A stretch of 41,812 nt of DNA from Xanthoparmelia taractica. Taxonomy: Eukaryota; Ascomycota; Lecanoromycetes; Lecanorales; Parmeliaceae. Under the pieces are notes generated by a model. It had not been told where the DNA came from. It ran no database searches and saw nothing but the letters and a program-made list of their open reading frames with translations. This document shows positions 10,253 to 21,217 of the stretch, piece by piece. How positions within the stretch are numbered: position 1 is the first letter of the stretch; each line of letters starts with the position of its first letter. A program made the translations under genes and the position numbers. The stretch is from positions 1 to 41,812 of the forward strand of contig JANQBS010000307.1 in NCBI GenBank assembly GCA_033085395.1, given 5' to 3'.

Positions 10253-11707
10253 GTTGACTCTGGAATATTAAATGCATCGTTCTGCATTCAGCGAAAGATC
10301 CAGCAATCGGAACTGCGTGCGGGCCACAGCACATGATCGGAAATATATCATGCGGGAGTATGCACGTGTGAAAGATGGGTCGCTAATCAGAGATAACAGT
10401 CCGGGCCACGGGCGCATATACAACTTGCTCAGACGAAACCTAAAACGGTCAAAGATAGATAAGGCAAAGAGACTTGGAGCAACCTCACCGTTTTGTGTCA
10501 AAAATGTCGCCCGGTAGTGCGCTCTTATAAGATAGTTGCGCACTATGTAGGAGGGGTACAGCGCTGGTGGACGGAAAAGGACCTTTTTGAGCCGCGGTTG
10601 GCTATGCAGTCTGCCGAAAGATTTGGCTCGAGAACCAGTCTATCAGCGTCATAAGGGAGCCGCTGGGATATGGCAAGGGTTTATATACCCCTCGTTTGTC
10701 CTTGTGGTAAGCCTGGTGTCCTTCTTTTCAAAAAGATAAGGACCGTGCAGCAACGCGCATATCGCCTGGGTGGGAGGGGCGGAGTGCAGACGAACTGAAA
10801 CCGCCAAGAACCCGACAGATCTAGCGGAAACGACTCCTTACAATAGCAGATACGAAAATGTTAGAAAATTGAGGCGTTGAATCTCGCGTCTGAGATGACC
10901 TTCCTAATACGAGTACCCCGGTCGTACTTCTCCGTCTTTATGAAGACTCACGTATCTGGACTGCGTAGCAGCTCTCAACATGCCTCTCTTGCTGTCCGCA
11001 GCCAAGGGTTTGGTTTCCGTAGCGCTGTAACTGCGGCTATAGCAGAAAGTGAGACTGCGGAAGTCCCAACACTTTGGATCCTCTGCGCCCTCAGCGTAGT
11101 TAAGCCTTCAAAGGGAGATCAGACCGCGGATTCAGAGTTCGATACTTTGAGTTGACGCTACGGCCAGGCTTTGCCAACGGATGCTGGCTCGGCAGATAGG
11201 AGTAGTCACGGTGGGCTGCTGCACACATGTTGAGGGAAAGCCTATCGACGAGCGTCAGCTTAAAGATTTCCCACGAACGCACCAGCTGAGGACAGTGGTT
11301 CCTGGATAACATGTCTGCACAGTTGATGGTGAAGCGGAAGTGGCATGAACCCTGCGTTGAAGGTGGACAGCGCTGAAAGTAAGCTCTGGACGAAGTCTCT
11401 GAGGGTTGAAGAACCAGGTCCGACTGCAATAATGAGCTACGGTCTTTCATTTCAGGCATCATAAATGGGTTTTATGCAGCGGATTTTGCTGTGATGTTCA
11501 GATGATGCATGCGAAGAAAATCAATAGACCAGGCCGAGCACTTTGCGATGTCTAATAGAGAATGAAAACATCCAGTGTCCACCATGATCCACTGATGAGA
11601 TGTCACGAATCGTAGCCCTAGCGTTAAACTGTATTGCTCCTTCGAATGTTACAAACCAATGATGCCCGCATTGTATATCTGGCTTGTTTGGCAACGTCAA
11701 TGTAGGT
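10253..11707. other. 1.45-kb intergenic stretch, no supported gene
   Basis: Open frames up to about 120 codons occur on both strands but lack recognisable motifs and often overlap each other. No tRNA, rRNA, repeat or transposon end was found. Confidence 0.5.
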
Positions 11708-12471
11708 CTATAGACCAAGCAAAGCATTCGCCGCTTTCTTCATTCTGAAATCGAGTTCTTCGCACTTGTTACAATACCTCTCCCTTTCATCGGGCTTGAG
11801 GTCTGAATTGTCCACAGTCGCGGGAATTTGAGCAGAGGCTAGCTGCGTGGTAAGGGTTGAAGCGGTTGCAAGGATCCGCCTGTCAATCGCAGCTTGGAAG
11901 GTCTTGCAGCCTGGGAATGATTAGAGTATTTCACTGCATCAATAGCAGATAGGCGACTTACCTCCTAAAGCCTCTAGAATCTCATTCGCATCACTATCAT
12001 CGATTTCAATACCGTACGCGTGGCACATCTCTACTGGATGCTTGCTAGCTTCGATCACGTACTGTTTGACTTCTTGCTTCTGAGTCCTGGAGGTCAAGCT
12101 ACGAAAATGCTGCTGGTCGTCCTGGAAATGATCTGAGCTGGCTTAGAGCCGTTGTATAGGCAACTTTGTGATACCGGAGGCATGGCCTTTGCGTTGTCAA
12201 TGGGAGCATAGCTTTTCGCATATCCGTTCATGAAATCGGGCGAAGACTGTGGCGTCACTCTTACTTTGTTGGAAATCTCTTTCCCACTTCGCGATTGATG
12301 CATCGCTGCTTCTCGATCGCACTGCTCTTCAGTCGGTTTTGCGAACAGATGTTGAACAGTTTGAGATACCTTTGACACTCGAGTATTAGACCTGGGGGGT
12401 TTAGAGCCGGGGGTGTTAGAGCCTTGGCCTTCGATGGTGGATCCGCTGGGCAAGACACTGCGGGCGTCCAA
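11708..12471 (-). CDS. Unrecognised three-exon gene, 5' end uncertain
   Basis: Three open segments join cleanly on the complement: 12175-12471, 11962-12121 and 11708-11910, with GT-AG introns 12122-12174 (53 bp, GTATCA) and 11911-11961 (51 bp, GTAAGT). Joined, they give about 219 codons ending in ...AANALLGL. The N-terminal third is Ser/Pro/Lys-rich and disordered; the middle is helical (QEVKQYVIEASKHPVEMCHA, then an acidic DDSDANEILEALGG); the end has a CNKC pair and a basic-amphipathic helix. No known family was recognised. The first in-frame ATG is at 12303 (163 aa); the frame stays open to 12471 and beyond without another ATG, so a further upstream exon or a degraded start is possible. 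Real coding is supported by the splice phases. Confidence 0.5.
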
Positions 12472-12977
12472 CTTTGCTGTGCAATGCGCTCGAGAACGAG
12501 TAAGAATTTAGGGTAGGGTTATGATTTATACTAATTCTAGCGCGCTGTGCAGCACTTTGTGTGCCGCCGACCTCCGAGGTAGCTACATGAGACGCGCAAT
12601 GTGAGCCTCTTCTCCGAGCTATTGGCGTGTACAATATAGTAAGCCAAAGTCAGGTAAAGTAGCATCGCTGATACATCGGCTCGGTTTTAAGCATCGGAGA
12701 CCGACGTGAGCCGAGGAAACTGTTGGAGAATTTGGTAATTTTGGCGCCATCTGATAATATTTGGCCACCTAAAGCGCCATCTGATAAGGCCGATTAGGCA
12801 GAAAACGACTTCTGCGAGCCAAGGCTGTACGAACAAAAGGCCGAAATCCTTCTTAGCATCCTTGAATGAGCATCGGCCAAACGTATAAAACCAACATGCC
12901 TTCCCCAGCGAAGCCATGTCTTTTGATTACTCCGAGCGGAAGCTTGCAATTCCCGGTGCCGCGAGATTCCCACTGAT
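12472..12977. other. Intergenic/promoter region
   Basis: About 500 bp between the 5' ends of two divergent genes. It may contain an unseen first exon of the leftward gene. A short direct repeat (GGCGCCATCTGATAA / AGCGCCATCTGATAAG) is present near 12743-12790. Confidence 0.5.
12884..12890 (+). promoter_or_regulatory. TATA-like box for the Apd1-like gene
   Basis: TATAAAA 88 bp before the ATG at 12978, a good fungal core-promoter position. Inference from motif and spacing only. Confidence 0.45.
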
Positions 12978-14194
12978 ATGCCCCGACTTTCCAGAGTCAA
13001 AAATCATTCCCAACCTACGTTGAACACCGCTAGTAAGATGTCGCTCTCGTCGGTCCTTCAAAAGGGGAAAGCCTTCCTCACTCCTCGTACCTCCACCGAC
13101 TCCCTTCCTAGAATACCCACCTCCATCTTTCCGAAAGTCGACCCGGCAATCGATGGCGAAGACTGCGATCACGACTGCGAGACCTGCGAGATCCAGTACC
13201 CGAAAGGGTTCAAAGTTGACGAAGACGAGAAATTATACGGACATGTAAATGGATTTGCCACGCACATGCTTGTAGCGACCGGCAAGACAGATTGGGTCAG
13301 GGATGTGAGTGACGAGAAGGGGAGTGTGATGGAAGCGGTCCGGGACTGTAAAGTCGAGCCGAGCAACGGGGTATATGCGCACCCCTCCCTCTCTTTCCCT
13401 AGGGTCTAGCTTACTGTCACTGCGTCCAACAGAAACTCATGCTCTCCGCCTCCGACATCCCCCTTCCCTCCCATGACCCCGGCCCACCAAACCACCGTCC
13501 AACAACCATCCTCCTCCTCCCCGCCTTCACTTTCATCGACAACGTCACCCCGGCCACAGTACCCCAGCTCATAAACAACCACATTTCTCCCGCCCCCACA
13601 ACATCCACGCCCCTAAACCACCCAGACGCTCCACCCCAAACCCCGCAAGAATCGCCCTTCCAAACACGCCCCTGCCCCCACAAGTACCTGATCCTCATGT
13701 GCTCCCAGCGCACCCGGGATGCGCGCTGCGGACAATCAGCGCCGCTATTACGACGAGAATTTGAACGGCACCTGCGGCCTCTGGGATTGTATCGGGATAT
13801 GCACGACGACAGGCCGGGAGGCGTGGGGATATATTTCATCAGCCATGTCGGCGGACACAAGTTTTCGGCAAATGTCATGATCTACCGACGTTCGGACGCC
13901 GTGGGTAAGAGGAGAGGACCCGCTGATGCGCTTGGGAATGCGAATGGAGTGATTGAGGACGGCACTAGGGAAGAAAATGGTACGGAGGGGGGAGAAGAGG
14001 ATATGATTGGCATGGAGATGAAAGCGAAGGGATGGGAGGAGGAAGAGGGAGCTCAATGTATCTGGCTTGCGAGAGTCCGGCCGGAAGATTGCGAGGGGAT
14101 AATCAAGTATACCGTTTTGCAGGGCAAGGTTGTGAAGCCAGAAAGGCAATTAAGAGGGGGTTTTGACCGCGCAAAGGGGCTCACGAGCTGGTAG
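12978..14194 (+). CDS. Apd1/sucrase-ferredoxin-like thioredoxin-fold [2Fe-2S] protein
   Basis: Member of the 'sucrose cleavage' family that includes yeast Apd1 and Aim32, thioredoxin-like proteins holding a [2Fe-2S] cluster with Cys and His ligands. Exons 12978-13370 and 13433-14194; intron 13371-13432 (62 bp, GTATAT...ACAG); 384 aa. The N-terminal half has a Cys cluster (CDHDCETC, about residues 63-70) and YGHVNGFATHMLVATGKTDW; the C-terminal half has CSQRTRDARCG (Cys221, Cys230) and HVGGHKFSANVMIY, with His269 and His273 matching the cluster-binding His pair. A variable Pro-rich linker lies between, and an acidic loop interrupts the end. A second Met at 13038 could be the start. Apd1 versus Aim32 orthology is not settled, so no symbol is given. 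Confidence 0.85.
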
Positions 14195-14394
14195 CGGAAG
14201 ATATGTAAATAGCTTTGGATGTATGTATCAATGACGACCTGTATAGAAATTATCTACTTCTCTAAGAATTTGCACTGCAGCTATAAGCTGCTGCCGGCTC
14301 AATCAAGGCCCGCAGGGGGTATCCAACATTCCAAACGCCACGCTGAATCGCTATCAAAGTAAAGCACACACGCCCGCCCGTACTCCGAAGGCGT

Positions 14395-15753
14395 TCACAT
14401 CTCCTCCCCGTCGCCCGTAAGAATAGCATAAGGTAGATCCAACGGTCCCCTCGCCTCCTTCAGCCTAATCACGCTCCCCGCCCTCGACCTTACTGAATAC
14501 CCGCTGCTCGACGTATCAGTCCTCACCCGTCTCAACGAGCTCAAACTGGGTTGATGGACTGAGCGATTCAAGGCAGAGCGACGAGACCTGCTCGAAGGGT
14601 TTCTGGTAGCTGCGGGCCGCGAGGGAGCAGTGTGGATGGTGCCGTCAGTCCCGCTGCGAGAGCCAGTCGATGGAGAGGAAGGAGAAGAAGAAGCCGAGGC
14701 AGAGTAAATCTCCGGCTGCGGTGTCCGCTGCACCGTCTCCGTCGTACGAATACTCTCCGCATCCCCATACCCCGCCTCATCATCATCACCATCTCCACTC
14801 TCGCTGCTCATAACCTCCTCCTCCTCCTCCATCTCCGCGCGCACCTCATCCACAATACCCGCATCCAACGGTCTCATGCCCCGCAGAATCTCCGCAAAGA
14901 CGCCCATCAGGGTTCTGAACTCGTCCTCGTTGAGCGCTTGGCCAGAGTATCGCGCGTATTCGTACCGCGTCAGGAAATCGGATGCGAGGGGTTCCAGGTC
15001 GAGCATACCGACTGCAGCGAGATGGGACAAGTAGTCGCGCAAGCTCATTGACGCGGGGCGCTGTAGCAGCTCCACGGCGACGGGGTCTGGTATCGGCGCT
15101 TCGGCTTCTTCAGGGTTGAGGATGAGATCGGCGGGGTCGTAGGCGGAGAGGGGATCGGAGGGAGCGAGGGAGACGGCTTTTGCTTCGATGAGATGCGAGA
15201 GCTCTAGGATGACGGGTTCGTAGTGCAGATTGGGCAGATCCGGAGAGCTAGGTGAGGACCAGCCCGGATGCGAAATGATGCCCCAAGCAGGCTCGAATCT
15301 AGTCGCCGTATCCAGACTCTGCCTTCCCTCCGCCGTCCTCCCCAGCCTCGGTGTTCTCGTCACGCCCCTCTCCGCCTTCTCATCCCTCAGGTCCCGTGGA
15401 CACGACTCGTAAGCTATAGTCGCACTCCTCGCCAACCCTTTCCTAATCTCCCTGCCGACCTTTCCCTGCTCCTCGCTCCAATTGACTTCCTTTGGGATCC
15501 TGGCCAGCGCACTGCGCGTCGCGTACAGCCTGCCTGCGTAGATGAAGACTGCGATTAAGAGAGTGAGGAGGTACAGACCGCCGACGATGAAGATGTGGAA
15601 GATCTCGCGCTTGGTGAAGGATTGGCGGATGTGGTCGCCTGGGGTGATGAGGAGGAGGACGGCCAGGAAGAGGGAGAGGACGGTGAAGGTTGTGGAGTAA
15701 AAGATGCGGAAGAAGGGGATGTGGGGGTGCGGGCGGAGGTGCGGGCGGTGCAT
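14395..15753 (-). CDS. DLT1: Defect at low temperature protein 1 (Dlt1)
   Basis: Single exon, 452 aa. Recognised as fungal Dlt1, a membrane protein named for a yeast cold-sensitive phenotype; its molecular role is unknown. Two transmembrane segments lie near the N-terminus (about residues 17-38, FYSTTFTVLSLFLAVLLLIT; and 52-74, HIFIVGGLYLLTLLIAVFIY). The next segment carries the family signature ARSATIAYESCPRDLRDEKA. The middle is helical (MSLRDYLSHLAAVGMLDLEP and a YARYSGQ element), followed by an acidic run and a long Ser/Arg/Thr-rich disordered tail, a plausible phosphorylation target. It converges with the Apd1-like gene. Ordinary and apparently intact. Confidence 0.88.
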   Translation of the reverse strand: MHRPHLRPHPHIPFFRIFYSTTFTVLSLFLAVLLLITPGDHIRQSFTKREIFHIFIVGGLYLLTLLIAVFIYAGRLYATRSALARIPKEVNWSEEQGKVGREIRKGLARSATIAYESCPRDLRDEKAERGVTRTPRLGRTAEGRQSLDTATRFEPAWGIISHPGWSSPSSPDLPNLHYEPVILELSHLIEAKAVSLAPSDPLSAYDPADLILNPEEAEAPIPDPVAVELLQRPASMSLRDYLSHLAAVGMLDLEPLASDFLTRYEYARYSGQALNEDEFRTLMGVFAEILRGMRPLDAGIVDEVRAEMEEEEEVMSSESGDGDDDEAGYGDAESIRTTETVQRTPQPEIYSASASSSPSSPSTGSRSGTDGTIHTAPSRPAATRNPSSRSRRSALNRSVHQPSLSSLRRVRTDTSSSGYSVRSRAGSVIRLKEARGPLDLPYAILTGDGEEM

Positions 15754-16409
15754 GGTATGGATATAGATGTTGCGTGCATAGTTGAAATACTACTGTAATG
15801 ATGTTGGAGAGTGGATGTGGAGTTGTACGGAGTGGAGGGATGGGTGTTGTGTTGGTATTAGGTAATCATTTCGCTCGGTTTCTAGCCAATTCTAGCGGGG
15901 AAGGATCCTCTGATCCAGCTAGCGTTCTACGGGTAGAATAAGCGAATAATAGCGATTCTAATAAAATCCTCTCAGCGAGTATATATATTAATCTATAATC
16001 GTCTTCATATATTTTCTTTCTTATATTCTTAAGATCTAATTAATTAGATTAATTAGCTAGTCTTAACTAATTATTAAATAATCTGCCTCTCGGTGAAATG
16101 TCTGCTCTTTCCTGCTTCCAGCCTAAGCGTGGCCCCGTCGGGTTTAGCGTCGCCTCTTCGGGCAAGGCGCCCGGCATCGCTCCACCCGCCGCTTTCTTTA
16201 AGGTATAAAGACCTACAGTACACCGCTCGCTATTTTTCTATTTCCCTCTTTATCTTTCTTCTATATCTACTTGCGGGTATCGAGGAAGCTGGATCCGGTC
16301 TAGCCATAGAAGGGAAGGTTGGCCGACAAGAGTCACTGCAGTTATAGAGCATAAGCCTTAGCTTCTTCGCGACTATCCCTTCTCTAAACCGATAAACCTC
16401 GGAATCTTA
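15754..16409. other. AT-rich intergenic block beside the NLR remnant
   Basis: Positions about 15900-16080 are strongly AT-rich with TTAATTA-type runs and few CA/TG dinucleotides, like a small RIP-degraded repeat remnant. A GC-rich island follows (16120-16200, GGGCAAGGCGCCCGGC region). No gene is supported, and the original element cannot be named. Confidence 0.5.
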
Positions 16410-17908
16410 CTAGCCTTTCTCTTCTTTAAGCATCAAAGAATAGTGCTGCGAGCATGCTACAGTAGTCGGGTGCTCCTCTCCCAATATCTTTCTATATCCA
16501 GCGTATACTCGATAGTAAAACACTTCCGTATTCTTATACCGTTTCTTCTGATGTAGCAAATAGACAAGATAGTAAACGCTCATCAGCGTATCAGGATGCT
16601 TCTTCCCTAGCACCGTTTCCCTTAACGCCAGTGCTTGTCGATGCATCTCTTCGGCCTCATCGTATTTGCCTTGACTGCTCAACACCCAGGCCAGATTGTT
16701 CATGCTCGTCAGCGTAGATGGATGCTCCTTCCCCAGCACCGTTTCCGTCAACACTGTTGCCGTCAACACTAGTGCTTCTCGGTGTATCCGCTCAGTCTCC
16801 TCGTATTTGCCTTGCCTGCTCAACACCAAGGCCAGATTGTTCATGCTGGTTAGCGTGTCGGGATGCTCCTCGCCCAGCACCCTCTTCGTTGTCTCCATCA
16901 CTCGCACCTGCAGCTCTTCAGCTTCCTTCCATCGGCCCCCTAAGCTATATGCTAGGCTTAGCATGCCCATACTGCCTAAAGTCTCCTTGTGCTCTTGACC
17001 AAGTTTTCCTTCCTCATTTTCATCGCTATTTCGGACAGGTCGACAGCCTCAGTTATACTCCCTTTTCTCAATAAGTACCAGGCTGCATTATGCATCAGGG
17101 AAGCCCACTCTCTTAACGATTCCTCCCCCTTTGGCCGTTGTGTGACTGCTGATTTTACGTGAGGAAAAAGCGCTTGGCAGTCTGTCCAATTCCAGTGCTC
17201 TCCGGTCGGAAATTCGGCGGAAAGGTTCTTAATGTAGCACTGCTTCCACACTTCGAGCTGCCCATTGACCTCCAATCATTTTCGCGTAGCCAGTTGCACC
17301 AGTGAATAGATTTCAAAGGTCTGATTCGTATCGAAAGAGATAAACGAGTAGTCTCGGAGTATCCGCACGTCCTTTTCAAATTCGTTATTCTTGTCTGACT
17401 CTGATATGCTATCCCTATCGCTATCACTGTCGTCTTCGTTGCTGTTTCCTTGTCCATCACCAGAATGGGGCTCCTCGCGGCTTCCAGGTCCGTTTTCAGC
17501 TTGAGCTCGATCTCTAACGAGGGATTTGGGAATGCCTTGTCGGTCAAAGAAACTCATCAGCGAAAGCAAGTCAGCCGCCGATGGCCGGCTCCGGTGGGTA
17601 TGGTCAAAGGAGATCTGCCAAGTGATAATGATCGAGTTCCTGGCCTCCCCGTCTCTCCGGAGCTGGCCTCCCTCAAGGTCTAGGGTACTCCGGAGATAAT
17701 TCGGGATATTCATTTACAGCCTTGGGATCGTCGATACGTACGAGCCTGCAAGAGAAACAGCCAAGGCAAGACATCCTAAATCCCGAATCATCGATTCAAC
17801 TTCTGCTTCCGTCTCTGATGCTTTATCGTTGACTTTTGAGATGTGAGAAGATGCTAAATCACGGCTGGTGATCTCAGATGCGTCGATTGGTCGGTCTGGT
17901 CCAGCCAA
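16410..17908 (-). pseudogene. Truncated, broken NB-ARC/TPR (NLR-like) gene
   Basis: Remnant of a fungal NLR. Read on the complement: the end of the NB-ARC domain (LGCLALAVSLAGSY, the GLPLAL-type motif), a winged-helix-like segment (SLMSFFDRQGIPKSL) with an Asp/Ser/Glu-rich insert, the LVQLATRK segment, then kinesin-light-chain-like TPRs (LGEEHPDTLTSMNNLALVLS and similar), ending at 16410. Breaks: an in-frame TAA at 17714-17716; a TGA at 17276-17278 where relatives have Trp (a G-to-A change, as RIP gives); and a one-base loss in an A run near 17003-17006. The P-loop half is missing: the frame meets the start of the opposite NLR 116 bp away. Clearly dead and paralogous to the neighbour at 18024-21217. 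Confidence 0.85.
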
Positions 17909-18023
17909 TCAGACGAGTATTGCCCCTCCCGACCTGCCTTGCGGCGCGCTGCGAAGCTGCAACTCCCATTTTCACATACTTCTCACGCCCTTCCAGCTGC
18001 AACGTCGCAAAGTTTTAATAGAA

Positions 18024-21000
18024 ATGCCTGTTAAATTCAGAGATCTTTTTCGGTCAACAGGGTCAAGGTCACAGTCATCACTGCCGACGCCATCCCCGTT
18101 AACGCTCGAACGGTCCTCTTCACAAGCCGCCGCGCCGTCAGACCCACCCGCCCAACCATCGCAGACGACCATCAGTCCGTCATTGACTGCTATAAATACA
18201 CACGACTCTCCAGCACCCATCGGAGTAGGCCAAAATTATGGCGTCCAAGTCTTGTACGATAGTGGCACCGAGGCGAGTGTCGATATCGTGTTCGTGCACG
18301 GATTGACAGGCGACGCATACAACACCTGGCTTCACAAGAATACGAGGGTACATTGGCCAAGCCAATTGCTGAGGCAAGACATCCCGGACGCACGTATCCT
18401 GAGCTTTGGCTATGATGCAGATATCGTCAATTTCTGGAACCCAGCATCAAACAGTCGGCTAACCAACCATGCTGAGAACATGGTCGGCGACCTTGTACGA
18501 AAGCGAGAGCGAACAAACACCGAAACCAGAAAGATCCTTTTGTCGCTCACGGTCTCGGCGGACTCGTCATTGAGTATGCGCTCAGCCACTCGAGGAGTGC
18601 CGTTGAGCGATTTCTCCACCAGATCGAGCAATACACGGCTGGGATAGTTTTCCTCGGGGTTCCGCACTGTGGAGCTGATCTCGGATCGTGGGCAAGTTTT
18701 GGTACGCGGATGATAAATGTCCTCAAGCGAGCGAATGAAGACATTGTCGGGGTATTGAAGCCAGGATCCGAAAAACTTCCATAATATTTTGAGGCTCAGA
18801 AAAGAGGAAGGGTCTGAGATCTCCATCACATGTTTCTATGAAGAGCTTCCTGTGATAGGGATCGGAGAGGTATAACCATCAACCCCTCACACTAGACGCT
18901 GATTCTGATTCGTCCAGATTGTGCCTTTACATTCCGCAGAGATTAAGGGTTATAGTTGTTATGGTATTCACGCAAATCACATGGTAATCCGAGTGATGCC
19001 GTCGGTTGTTCTATTTGCTAACCACCGTAGGATATGACGAAGTTCCCAAATCGAAAAGATCGCGGATACGACGCCGTTCTAGGTGAACTTGAGCGCTGGA
19101 AAAGGCCGGCCCCTAGAGCACTGGGCAATGAGCCAGGATCAGGTCAGGCTTGACGTTCTGTTAACATTCTCCAATAAGTTGACGTGAGACGTGGCTAGCA
19201 GTCTCAGTCTATTGTTCACGATTCCTAAGCCTTGAATCCGTTTGTCAAACGCTTAGAAGCTAATCTGCCTATTCTTATCAGCTGTGAATAACGTCACAAA
19301 TTGTGGGGAAAATACGTCAATAGGTATGGGTATCGAAATGAGCGATGACGAAGTGCGTGCTGACCTCATTGTTTAGATCTGTCAGAGCAACCAAGGCGCC
19401 TTTTTACCGTCCCTTTTCGCAGAGATGCTGCATTCGTTGATCGGACTAGTATCTTCCAGAAAGTTGATGAGCAAATGAAAACACAGCATCTTGTCGCACT
19501 GTCAGGTATTGGTGGAATCGGGTAAGAGCGATCCCTATGATTCAAGTAAAGTCTTGAGTACTGAGATCAGATTAGGAAATCCCAGGTTGCCATTGAATTT
19601 TGTTATCGTTTTGGAGATCTTCATTCTGATGCCCATATTATCTGGATTTTCGCTGGCACAACAGAACGTTTTGTTCAAGCATATAAGGACATAGCAAGGA
19701 GACGAAAGCTTCCGGGATGGGACGACCCAAAAACCAACACACTTCAACTGGTCGCCGAATGGCTCAGTGAGCCTGTTAGTGGGCAATGGTTGATGGTCCT
19801 GGACAACGCTGATAATCTGGATGTATTTTTTGCGAAGCCAAAACCAAGTGGAATGGATGTTGAGCCGACACGACCGCTCATTAATTATCTACCCGAAAGC
19901 TCGCAGGGTTCCATTCTGGTCACAACAAGGGATAATCGTATAGGCAAGAGACTTGGGAGCAAGGGAATCCCAATTGTGGTAGGATACATGAACCTTCAAG
20001 AAGGACAGGAGTTACTACGATCTCAATTAGACCAAACTGATGACTTGAACACCAACGACTCAAGAGCCCTCATCGACACTTTGGGATACATACCGCTTGC
20101 AATTACACAAGCCGCTGCTTTCATCGAACAGAATAACATTACTCTTACAAAGTACCTGGGGATGCTCAATATGGATGACTCTGATCTTCAAGACCTTCTA
20201 CAAGAAGATTCTGGAAATCTTCGAAGGGATTCCGAAAGTCAGAATTCCGTGATCCGAACGTGGAAACTATCGTTTGATCTTATAGGCAGACAAAAGCCGC
20301 GAGCTGCCGAAATTTTATCGTTAATGTCAGTTTTGGACCGACAAGGAATTCCACGAAGTCTTCTACAAACTGAGGTCGACGGAAATGTTGATACAACAAC
20401 AGCACTGGGAACATTACAGGCATTTTCGCTAATAAGCCGCCAAGCCGGAGCAGAAGAGTATGAAATGCATCGACTGATTCAACTAGCCACACAAAAATGG
20501 CTCCAGATCCAAGGCACCAAAGACGAATGGCAAGAGCGGGCTTTGAGAAAACTTGCGGATATTTTTCCCAATAGTGAATTCGAATCTTGGATCACATGTG
20601 ATTTGCTTCTACCTCACGCACAGAAAGTCCTTGCAAACGATTATATGAACGAAAAGTATATAATACAAAAGGCATATCTATCGAGGCGATTGGGTATTTT
20701 TGATAACACACAAGGTCGATATGAGGCTGCTAGCACCCGCCTTTCTGTTGCTCTGGATCTAGAAAGAAACACGCTGGGAGTGGAACATCCAGACACGCTG
20801 AGCAGCATGGCCAATCTGGCATCAACGTACTGGAATCAAGGACGGTGGGATGAGGCCGAGAAGCTGGAGGTGCAAGTGATGGAGACGAGTTTGAGAGTGC
20901 TGAAAGAAGAGCATCCATCCACGCTGAGCAGCATGGCTAACCTGGCAGCAACATATCGGAATCAAGGACGGTGGAATGAGGCCGAGAAGCTGGAGGTGCA

Positions 21001-21217
21001 AGTGATGAAGACGAGTTTGAGAGTGCTGAAAGAAGAGCATCCAGACACGCTAAGCAGCATGGCCAACCTAGCAGCAACATATTGGAAGCAAGGACGGTGG
21101 GATGAGGCCATCGAATTGAGTCAGGTTGTTGTTAATCTTCGTACAAAGATTATTGGGGTAAATCATCCAGATACGCTTGGTGCAGTTAATTTATTGGACG
21201 AGTGGTCAAGTACTTAA
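18024..21217 (+). CDS. NLR-like protein: alpha/beta hydrolase - NB-ARC - TPR, with two frameshifts in the hydrolase domain
   Basis: Fungal NLR architecture: SesB-like hydrolase, NB-ARC switch, TPR sensor. Probable exons: 18024-18869, 18918-18983, 19031-19142, 19282-19323, 19377-19521 and 19576-21217 (about 950 aa; the 19143-19281 intron is least certain). Hydrolase: VDIVFVHGLTGDAYNTW, then AHGLGG where the usual nucleophile motif is HSLGG, so the Ser is Gly here. A one-base loss in a T run (18538-18541) and a one-base gain in an A run (18771-18775) put about 235 bp out of frame; they cancel, but the stop at 18645 would truncate the protein. NB-ARC is intact: Walker A GIGGIGKS split by intron 19522-19575, Walker B WLMVLDNAD, GSILVTTRD, and LGYIPLAITQAAAF. 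TPRs follow. The indels may be assembly errors or real decay. Confidence 0.82.
20779..21195 (+). repeat. Near-identical 126-bp TPR-coding tandem repeats
   Basis: Three 42-residue units (EHPDTLSSMANLA..Y..QGR) plus a partial fourth at the 3' end of the NLR gene. The first three are almost identical at DNA level (AGGACGGTGG..TGAGGCC blocks recur every 126 bases), which is typical of repeat homogenisation in fungal NLR sensors. Confidence 0.9.
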
